Assembly (NCBI RefSeq): GCF_037392515.1
Contig: NC_090281.1
Location: 47,964,645-48,028,644, forward strand
Length of the DNA: 64,000 nucleotides
Reading direction: 5' to 3'
Source: Haliotis asinina
Lineage: Eukaryota; Mollusca; Gastropoda; Lepetellida; Haliotidae
Shown here in pieces: positions 57,001 to 64,000 of the stretch. A program made the translations under genes and the position numbers. The notes under the pieces are model-generated. The model was not told where the DNA came from and did no database searches. It saw only the letters and a program-made list of their open reading frames with translations. Position 1 is the stretch's first letter. Each line of letters starts with the position of its first letter.

Positions 57001-59202
57001 ATTTTTTCTTTTTGTCAAAAACCTTTTTACGCAAATTTCACATGCCTCAGCAAGTGTATTTTGAAGAATACTTCAAATTGTATTATATTTAAAATGCATA
57101 GATTAAAACTCTATTCTCTCGTCAGAAAGAAACATAAATTTGTACGTTAACCAACTGTAGATTATTGACACGTCTATGATCGAAAAGAAATATATGTGGA
57201 GATCTGTGCTGTCACAATATAACATACACTGTATTTGGGCATGGCAGATTTTACAGCAGCGGTATAAAACGCAAAGGGAAACCACTCCCATCTTGCGTGA
57301 AAATCAAGATTAGCTGCCCTTGAGTTATTGCAAAGATCATGGCCACTGCTAATCGCATGCAGACACCTTTCGTTACTATCCTTTCCTTGTTTATCAAAAA
57401 GGTATGGTGTTCATACTTTTTCCAACACTGAATCGGGTGAGAATTGTACTCAATGATATGGACTCGATAATGATGTTGTTCACTTCCGCAAATAGCGATA
57501 TTTCTGACGTTAAATCGATGTTCCATTCTCCGTGTCGTTGAAGTGTCGAGGCGAATCATACAGTTTTATGCAATATAAAAGCAATCCCCAAACGTAAAGC
57601 TAATTATTTGCGTGAAATTGACACCAGCTTGGACGCCATTTTGCTACTGACAACAATGATCTTAGCTCCTTACAATTGGTTCCGACCAATTGTAAGTTTT
57701 GATTGTAACTTACAATGATCCTACCCTACAATAGCTTTGTGCAAGTGGATTGCGATTGTGACCGAAGCCTCAGATCGCGATCTTAAGGATTTACAATAAT
57801 TGTAGCTCTAAGATTGCACTATGCAAGTGGGCCCTGAAGTAGGTACAATTCCTAAAGTTTAAAATCATTGGTTGATGTGTTCTGGAATAATTTTCTTTCA
57901 ACTTTCAAAATATCTAAATATCTACAAATCAAAACATCAATTTTCAAACATCGGTTTTTGACTGAAGGTTTCAAAATTACCAAAAGCGCAATGTAACGAA
58001 CTTGATGATGTACTGAATATAATGATTTTAGACTTGTAAATGTTATTGAAGAAATAATTTTCTCTCCAAATGCCATCGTATACTTCATTTAACCTCTGCG
58101 CTACATTTCGGACAAGATCATATCTTCAAATCATTCACATATATTGATGGGATTAAACTATCACGTCAACACCCGACAATGGAAATGTAAATTTAAATGT
58201 AAATGTAAATCTACTAATGATTTTCATCTTTCCAGCCAGAATTGGTTTCCGTTCCCACCCTACCTCTACCAAGTTGGCTTTCACCAAACTAATGCCTTTC
58301 CATCACCAGCACTACAAGGATCGGCAATTGTGGTTCGTAGGTCTTACTTCATGAGTATCAGAGGCTTTGATGAAGGACTGAACATCTGGGGAGGCGAGCA
58401 GCTGGAATTGGCTTTGAAAGTTTGGATGACAGGAGGACGAGTTGAGACAGTTCCATGCTCTATCGTTGGCCATGTTTTTAAAGATAATCCGAATGTTAAA
58501 ACACAAAAGGAAGATGATGTACTTACCAAGAATGTTTTACATATTGCTGAAATATGGATGGATGAATACGCAGACTTTGTGATTGCAAATTGTAGAGCTG
58601 AATCTCATAATGGACACTTGCCAACTTTTACGTCAAAAGAAGATGAATCGATTCACGAGGGAAGGATTTTCAGGGACCGAATGGGGAGCAAGAGCTTTAA
58701 ATGGTATCTCGATCATGTATTTCCGGAACTACAAATCCCATCAAGGGAAGATCTATTGTGGGGAGAAATCATGAAGGATAACGAGTGTCTTTTTGTCGTG
58801 GATGATGCCTTTGTTGCTCTTGGCAATGTGTGCGAGTCATACGGAATTTCATTTAGAACAATTTTTTCTCTCGACAAATGGGGCAGACTTCGTAGCAATG
58901 GCCAGTGTTTGGGCTTGGATGAACACACTAGGAACATTGTCACGATCCCGTGTTACAAAGAGGATATGGCTGAAGCTGCTGGTGAATGGGACTACACAGA
59001 ACACGATCAGTTGATGTATCGAAGTCCCAGTGGAACATACTGCTTAGGTTATGTTGAGTCAGAGGAAGCCGTTAAAATGGAAGCCTGCAAACCTACAAAT
59101 GAGCAGCAGCCATGGTCCTTTCAGATACAGTTTGAATGGGAATCAGGAACTGAAGAGCTAGATTCGAAATTAAAGGGTAAAGACATTGATTTTCGATTTT
59201 GA
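51323..59202 (+). CDS. Polypeptide N-acetylgalactosaminyltransferase (GalNAc-T), partial 5'
   Basis: This enzyme transfers GalNAc from UDP-GalNAc to Ser/Thr in the Golgi, starting mucin-type O-glycans. Exon 51323-51943 encodes SDKLPLYRNLSDKRH, VSVIIPFYNEA, EILLVDD and the metal-binding DAH (51837-51845), then WLEPLLERI. Exon 58236-59202 encodes the WGGE motif (58387-58398), VGHVF with a metal His, AEIWMDEY, FKWYLDHVFPEL, and a ricin B-type lectin domain (about 58860-59150) ending in a natural stop. Between them lie two alternative 90-nt exons with matching phase (53479-53568, 53803-53892); one is needed to supply the part of the catalytic domain before NWFPFPP. All exons enter and leave in phase 2. 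Key catalytic residues are present, so the enzyme is probably active. Which of the roughly 20 family members it is cannot be told here. Confidence 0.93.
52569..52665. repeat. 36-bp tandem repeat in GalNAc-T intron
   Basis: GGTTTCCATGTA(T/C)GAGTTTA followed by TTGTAGGTTTCAACCT, three copies at exact 36-bp spacing; diverged GGTTTCC pieces extend left to 52380. Confidence 0.8.
52740..53430 (+). mobile_element. LINE reverse-transcriptase relic
   Basis: NRMDPSSYRPISTLSCFGKL (one frame), FCAFIDFLQVFDRDWKIGLW and LSGVRQGENLSTLSFSIFQN are RT palm motifs of a non-LTR element. Several frame changes; not functional. It ends just before the first alternative GalNAc-T exon. A weak possible continuation (SYTYLGMQV-like thumb) lies near 54075. 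Confidence 0.75.
53479..53568 (+). CDS. GalNAc-T alternative exon, copy A (90 nt)
   Basis: Acceptor TCTTCTTTTCAG, donor GAG|GTAATC, phase 2 at both ends. It encodes HPKTNQHSVVCDESDKEEY then ISRPGMSSEL. Joined to the next exon (SQNWFPFPP) it aligns with the GGFxWxLxFxWxPxP stretch of the family. A near-identical copy follows 324 bp downstream. In this copy the usually conserved Trp is Ser. Confidence 0.7.
53803..53892 (+). CDS. GalNAc-T alternative exon, copy B (90 nt)
   Basis: Same length, phase and acceptor as copy A; donor GAG|GTAAAT. It encodes HPKTNQHSVVNDKSDEEEY then IPRPGMSWQL. The Trp in GMSW fits the family's GGFDW/GGFNW motif, so this copy is closer to the standard enzyme. Eight base differences from copy A fall in six codons, and all six change the residue. 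Confidence 0.72.
53946..54055. repeat. (TG)n(GA)n microsatellite
   Basis: About 28 TG units, then GAGAGA and a G-rich stretch, just past alternative exon copy B. Confidence 0.95.
55018..55110 (-). repeat. LINE 3'-end fragment
   Basis: TCGTCAAATCGGCAAAATTT and CAGCCATACCGTCACGGGAA resemble the 3' end of the LINE at 45150-45230 (AACGTCACGTCGGCAATATT, CAGCCATATTGTGACGAGAA). Confidence 0.5.
55504..55695 (+). repeat. SINE-A copy in GalNAc-T intron
   Basis: AAGATCCGGGTTAGAATTGG, GTCTTCAGCAACCGTCTTTG, TTGACTTGGTTGACACATGC-type core; the 3' end is diverged. Confidence 0.8.
55766..55865. repeat. (TG)n/(TCTGTG)n microsatellite
   Basis: 100 bp of TG repeats broken by TCTG steps. Confidence 0.9.
56092..57834. 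mobile_element. DNA transposon with GGGCCC(A/T)CTTGCA termini, copy 2 (1743 bp)
   Basis: Left end GGGCCCTCTTGCACAGAGCA, right end complement GGGCCCACTTGCATAGTGCA. Subterminal copies of the end motif (CCACTTGCACAAAGACGATC at 56179, CTTTGTGCAAGTGG near 57736) also face each other. It lies in the last intron of GalNAc-T. A 102-codon minus-strand frame (57559-57251) has no recognisable domain. Confidence 0.75.
58236..59202 (+). CDS. GalNAc-T last exon (WGGE motif and lectin domain)
   Basis: Acceptor CATCTTTCCAG with a TACTAAT branch-point-like motif at 58212-58218. It encodes FDEGLNIWGGEQLELALKVW, VPCSIVGHVFKDNP and the C-terminal beta-trefoil lectin domain with CLGL and QQPW motifs. The stop at 59200 fits the family's length. 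Confidence 0.95.
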
Positions 59203-59684
59203 TATGCACCCTTCTTGACGATCGTAATAATAGATATAACATCCAACCGACGGGACAGAATATCAAAGGGAAGGGCCCATAAACATTAAATCAAAGACCA
59301 CCCGACCAGGAGCATAGGGGTGGAGCAGGAAAGCAAACATAATTCACGATATGTTCAATGAATACAATTGAAACTATGCATCGTAAGGCTGAGGACATCT
59401 ATTTCTAAATTCTGTCTATCTCTGAATAGGTCAACATATCTGAACTTCATATTTACCATTGTCATGGCAGACAGCGGACTGATAGACGGATGGACAGAGA
59501 GACTGACTCGAATCTTAGAAGTGGCCAAAAAAATACGTTCGTGGGGTCGAAGATAAAACAGCACATGATTAGGTGAAAATTCTCTTCACAGAAACGGTAA
59601 ACCCAAATTCTAAAAGATATCCTCAAGTAATCATTTGCTTAATAGTGGTGTTTGTTATCGACACCGAAACATCACACTCATTAC

Positions 59685-59690
59685 AATAAA
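59685..59690 (+). terminator. Putative poly(A) signal of GalNAc-T
   Basis: AATAAA 483 bp downstream of the stop, followed by an A-run. It is the first canonical hexamer after the gene. Confidence 0.4.
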
Positions 59691-59789
59691 AAAGTTGACG
59701 ATTGAACTTGGTTTTCCTCCCATGAATTTGGTGAGCTAAAAATCAGTTGTGAAAACTAATTATCTTAGTGAATTCTGATCAGTCAGGTA

Positions 59790-60340
59790 TCAGCGATATG
59801 ACTAGGCATTCACCTACATTGTTAGATATGAGCTTTGAGGGATATACGTACAAACTGATCAAGAGAAAACAAGAATATATTTCCAGGTACTGCATTGTCA
59901 AGAACTGTGGATCAACAGCTACAGCATCGAATGACATCATCACATTGGTTGGCAATACCCACAAGCACCCATATTTAAGGTACATATGGTATCCTACAAG
60001 TATTATGAAATCATATATATTTGAATATGAATACATTGTACCATATCCTATAAGAACGTGTGAATATAAACCATTTGATTATGATGATGTTTTTGGTTAA
60101 GGCAACAGAGGTTCTGAAGAACAAATATGAGACGATTGTCAAGCCATCTCTCGAGCCAGTGCCATCACTTTCGATCAACAAGATGAGAGGAGATCTAGCA
60201 GTGTCTGCAATGCCATCGAATGACACCCCGGGTGTTCAAACAATTGACAATGAAAATTGCAGAAATGTGTATTTTTCCCTTGCCTCTGAAATTTGTGAAA
60301 ACCATGTTAATTTCAACCTAAACTTACCCGTGAAGGTTCC
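59790..60340 (+). pseudogene. FLYWCH-type zinc-finger segment, in two pieces
   Basis: The first piece (about 59790-59979) reads MSFEGYTYKLIKRKQ, then RYCIVKNC and THKHPYL. This is the aromatic-rich, C-x4-C ... H-x-H layout of FLYWCH zinc fingers (RYC where WRC is usual). It ends at AAG|GTACAT. The second piece (about 60102-60340, ATEVLKNKYETIV ... GDLAVSAMPSND) resembles the helical stretch after the finger in FLYWCH and MULE-associated proteins. The donor phase (2) does not match an AAG|GCA acceptor (phase 0), so it is either a decayed MULE-derived copy or a gene whose exons I have not joined correctly. SINE-A follows at once. Confidence 0.4.
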
Positions 60341-60573
60341 CGGGTAGAATAGGCCTTCAGCAACCCATGCTTGCCATAACAGGCGACTAACGGGATTGAG
60401 TGGTCAGCATTGCTGACTTGGTTGACACATGTCATCGGTTCCCAATTGCGCAGATCAATACTCATGTTGTTGATCACTGGATTGTCTGGTCCAGACTCGA
60501 TTATTTACAGACCGCCGCCATATAGCTGGAATAATGCTGAGTGCGGCGTAAAACTAAACTCACTCACTCACTC
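60328..60573 (+). repeat. SINE-A full-length copy
   Basis: It runs from CCGTGAAGGTTCCCGGGTAG through GTCTGGTCCAGACTCGATTA to GCGGCGTAAAACTAAACTCA and (CTCA)n. It is the best-preserved copy here and close to what I take as consensus. Confidence 0.92.
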
Positions 60574-60574
60574 T

Positions 60575-61260
60575 AAAGAACAAGGAGATCTGTCCAGCCC
60601 CAACTTCCAACAAGCAGACAAGATCCTGTAATACCGCCAGAATTCCAGACAACAGGGACAGATCAGATTTTGTTTAGTCTGTACTTTATCAGGCGATAGT
60701 TTGCATTTTCGCATTACGTCACAACTTGGCATCACTGCGCAATTCTTGTCTGCCACAAGGCCGTCATCGAACAAATTTGTACGACATCACAATGTAAACT
60801 GACTTCAGTACGCATGTCAGTTGTATCGCTGCATATAGCCGTCTCCAGCAAACTACTCCATTGCATGCCGTTTCTGGTTTGCAGCTGCGTCACTCACCTA
60901 ATATCACTGGTGGAAACATTACGCTTTTCCGACGGATAGTATGTCTCATAGTTCGAGTCAATAATTTTACAGTGACACGGTAACGTTTGCAATGTTTACG
61001 TTCAAACATACGCAGGATTCTTAATTTAGGAAGTATGGAATATAGCATCTCAGAAAAGAAATACAGTTCGCTCTACCACCATGGATAGTTATTATGCACG
61101 CACACTTTCGCCCTGAACTATTATAGTTAAGGACGAGTATGCTTATGAAAGTGTGCTTTGTTTCACTATAAATGGTGTAGCGCGAACTGCATGTCTTCAT
61201 TTAAGTAGTCTTAAATCAACGACAAAGGACGGCAAAATTGAAAACTGAGTAATTGTTACT
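60575..61260. other. No gene seen
   Basis: Unique DNA; no domain recognised on either strand. Confidence 0.45.
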
Positions 61261-61525
61261 TGCTTGGATGCGATCAAATGATATCTCCTAGGATTTTGTA
61301 CATTTGCACAATTTTGTACATCACTGAACTGTCTAATGGCAGCACCTTTTTCAGAGATGTATAGTGTATTTTCACTGAAAACTTGAGAAGAGTGATTTTT
61401 GATGGTAAATAGAATCCCTATCCTAATGTCTTCGGAAGTCAAATACATCAGCACTCGTTGATAAAGATAAAACTAAATTATAAGACATGATATCCAAAGA
61501 CACTTGAGTGAGATTATTTATAGCC
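61261..61525. mobile_element. Foldback dispersed repeat, copy 2
   Basis: Shares CTAATGGCAG(C/T)ACC, TTCAGAGATGTA and GATGGTAAATAGAATC-type stretches with 14151-14490, including the inverted end (GACACTTGAGTGAGATT). 47 kb separates the two copies. Confidence 0.6.
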
Positions 61526-62682
61526 CTTTGAGTTCGCAATATCTGTAGCTGACGCCACACGAAATTAAAGCCTAGATGCAATCAAAAGTGAAACATAATT
61601 AAAAAACAGTTATCATTTATTCATGACACATAATATACATTGCTGATTATGATAAAAATATAAGTGTATAATCACAAATCAAAAGTGAGAAATGTTTTGT
61701 ACTTGGGTTTACTACCCTCGAAATGAAGCACCCGATATGCCGAACCTAGTCAGAATGGGTCGGCGTGTAGGTAAGGGAAACGAAAACTTTCATTGACTGG
61801 TTTGTTTGCGGATACACTCAAGGCTCTTTGTTTATGGTGTATAGCTTGACAGGTGTTAAGTTCAAACTGCATATGCTCTATGACTGAAGTTGTGTATTGC
61901 ATATTATCATTACCAAGACAGACACACAGGTGTTAAAAAACAGACATTGAGTTCTGTCTGTGACAGATGCTGATTACCACAATGAACATGTTCTTTTTCT
62001 GTGTCTCCATGTACATGAATTAAAATATTGGAGTTTTCAAACTAAGTAGTTTCTAACAATAAAATTAGTACAGTTAGAAATATTGACAATGCTATGTAAA
62101 CACTTTGCTGTTTACTATGGAACTGAGAAAATGACTTGGTAAGAAGAACGTGTGGTGAAATACTAGTGCATGTAGTCAAATGAAATTATATTAACAGTTA
62201 AATCGGTAATCTACTGTCATCATGTAGGAAAAGCTTGTGCATGTGAAATATCAACAAAATCGCCTCCTCCCAGTATTCACCGAAGGTTTGTTGACACATA
62301 GCTGAGTAGATGTAGATCCTTAGCAGGGTTATTTCATGTAACGAGTAGATTATTTACTATTTGTTGTTTGTGTACACTACCCTACCATTGCTCACGACTT
62401 TATAATCTGGGAATCCCGCTTCAAGCTCCGCAAACCTATTTGCGCAATGCCGCTATTGAAACAACTTTTCATCCCAGCCAGGGTGAAATTGGTGAATCGT
62501 TTCTGATTTCGAGGTTCATTTTTCAACTTTATAAGTTGAATTTGCATTTTTGATAACTTGTTACTGCAAGTTCACACCAAAAGGTATCAGACTCTGCAGA
62601 GTTGTGTTTTACGTTACATGTAAGGTTATGTTTAGAAATCAAAAGATAAATTCAGTGCAGTGTCGATAGGCCGTGTGTAGAT
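61526..62682. other. No gene supported
   Basis: AT-rich sequence downstream of the lectin exon; may include its 3' UTR. A 61-codon plus-strand frame at 62368 shows no domain. Confidence 0.4.
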
Positions 62683-62897
62683 CTAGCGTTTAACAGGAGC
62701 TTCACAAAAGAACCCTGCTTAACCACTGCAGTTGGCATCATCCCATCTATACTGTCTGTCTCTCCATCGATAGGACAAACAACAGTTTGCAGGCCATCCA
62801 TCCGTCCTGCTGTTCTGCCAGTAGAACTTGACAATGGGTGTTCCGTCAAACCAGATCCAGTTGATCTTCCCCTTGCCTCCAATGCACACTGAACGCT
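62683..62897 (-). pseudogene. 3' exon of a C-type lectin-like domain with in-frame stop
   Basis: After an ATTTTTCAG acceptor the minus strand reads RSVCIGGKGKINWIWFDGTP, then FYWQNSRTDGWPANCC, then WDDANCSG. These match the WIWSDGTP, CV and WNDxxC landmarks of the C-type lectin fold. TAA (62721-62719) follows NCSG; beyond it the same frame gives AGFFCEAPVKR and TAG (62685), which is the normal end of the domain (FxCE). Either the copy is broken by one nonsense change, or the protein ends early and loses the last disulfide Cys. Upstream exons would lie to the right and were not found in the window. Confidence 0.6.
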
Positions 62898-62907
62898 CTG
62901 AAAAATA

Positions 62908-63125
62908 TGGTTAGTTCTCAACAATATATCAGCTATATGGCGACTGTCTGCGTATACTCGAGTTTGGAACATACAGTCCACTGACAAGCAAGAAGAGCAT
63001 CTATCTGTGGAACTGGGATACAATGAAATGTGTCAAGCCTGATCTTATGACAAGACGTCTCTTACGTCTCTTACGACAAGCACGAGTTACTGAAGATCCA
63101 TAATGATTCTAAATCACATCTTCAC
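62908..63125 (-). repeat. SINE-A copy, diverged, next to the lectin exon
   Basis: CTCAACAATATATCAGCTAT, CTGTGGAACTGGGATACAAT, CTTACGACAAGCACGAGTTA; no ACTC tail. Confidence 0.75.
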
Positions 63126-63825
63126 ATGTTTATCGAGAAACGAAGTGATCTATTGATATCTGAAGGCTTGGAAACCGAGGGTAACATGAGCATCACTGTG
63201 CATTTTCCTCTTGTTTCAAATGACGCTATTTAGGGTGGACAGTTTCAGCAAGGGAACATGGGGATTAATAAGTAATTATAAAATAAATCAATCTTCTAAT
63301 TTTCCTTACATTTTTCAGTCACAATTCTGTTTGGAATTGCATTTTCTATACATGTCCAGCACGACATTAGTTGTTCATACATATTTTCATACTTTTGAAA
63401 CCCATCAATTCATTACATGTGATAACAAATTTGATGCGATAATCATTTGAAAGTCCATGGTACCTATTCTACAGGTTGCAGTGGAATTTATGAATTTGGT
63501 ATAAGGTTTCGGGAATTACACACGCCTTGTGTGCGTGCGGGTAGCATTCTGAATATTTTTACTGGCAATATATGATAGTTTTCTTGAAAGTGTATGGTTC
63601 CAATTAGTAAATGAAAATATAGCCAAATGACTCACTGAATAGAGAGCATTCATATTGATCTTTTATACAGTTGTCACATTTGGATAAGTAATTCTTAAAA
63701 TTCTCGACATTTCATCAGAACAGTTTTGGTTGTTTCATCTCAAAGTTTGGTTACATTTTGGAGATAGTTATGAAAGATTATTACTACTGAAATTACTGGG
63801 AGAGAGGTAAGCTGTATATACGATT

Positions 63826-63914
63826 GGGGTACGAGACCACATTTGACAAAAAGTCTCTGTAAAGCTTGATCTCACATTTTCAGAGACTTTTTGTCAAACG
63901 TGGTCTCGTACCCC
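63826..63914. repeat. Near-perfect 34-bp hairpin, 21-nt loop
   Basis: Arms 63826-63859 and 63881-63914 differ at one base out of 34 (an A-C pair on the plus strand, a G-U wobble on the minus strand). Confidence 0.92.
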
Positions 63915-64000
63915 CATACTATTTACTACTGACTTATGCCGGGGGTCGACACTCCCTTCAAACAATTATATCTAGATAAGTATGTACAGATACATGCATG

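Noticed and set aside
51943-58236. Direct splice from the first to the last GalNAc-T exon as the main form
   Set aside because: It is in frame (IKYG-QNWFPF), but the protein would lack the segment aligned with GGFxWxL; the two 90-nt exons supply it with matching phase.

Overview
This window looks like nuclear DNA of a gastropod mollusc, most likely an abalone (Haliotis). It is AT-rich, its genes have small exons and long introns, and it is crowded with microsatellites and with at least 30 copies of short retroposons. Two families dominate. SINE-A is about 240 bp; SINE-B is about 150 bp and has a tRNA-like head. Both end in CGTAAAACTAA(ACTC)n. The organism call rests on these repeats and on the protein families, not on a database match.

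Three host genes can be modelled with confidence. (1) A DNase II-family acid nuclease lies on the minus strand (12351 down to 5457). It has eight exons with matching phases, 351 codons, a signal peptide and both catalytic histidine motifs. (2) A class A (rhodopsin-like) GPCR of neuropeptide-receptor type lies on the plus strand (16415 to 25803). It has three exons and 463 codons, and all seven membrane segments can be placed. (3) A polypeptide N-acetylgalactosaminyltransferase (GalNAc-T) lies on the plus strand (core 51323 to 59202, possible signal-anchor exon at 50223). Between its catalytic-domain exons is a 90-nt exon present in two tandem copies, 324 bp apart, which look like alternative exons. 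Two weaker host candidates are the 3' exon of a C-type lectin domain on the minus strand (62897-62683), interrupted by an in-frame stop, and a FLYWCH-like zinc-finger segment (about 59790-60340).

Layout: 1-5.3 kb holds SINEs and 12-bp and 24-bp minisatellites. 5.3-12.4 kb is the DNase II gene. 12.4-16.4 kb is low-complexity DNA, inverted SINEs and a foldback repeat. 16.4-25.8 kb is the GPCR gene, whose first intron carries a Tc1-like relic, a Penelope-like relic and hairpin elements. 25.8-50 kb has no convincing host gene; it holds minisatellites, a PIF/Harbinger relic between long inverted repeats, a GGGCCC-ended TIR element, and a 5'-truncated I-group LINE inserted in the terminal repeat of another element. 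50-59.7 kb is the GalNAc-T gene. 59.7-64 kb holds repeats, the FLYWCH-like segment, the lectin exon and a near-perfect 34-bp hairpin.

The three main genes (lysosomal or secreted nuclease, cell-surface receptor, Golgi glycosyltransferase) show no functional link; they are simply neighbours. The most interesting signal is the duplicated GalNAc-T exon. After it come the shared 3' tails of LINE and SINEs, the palindromic minisatellite inside DNase II, and the hairpin at the right edge.
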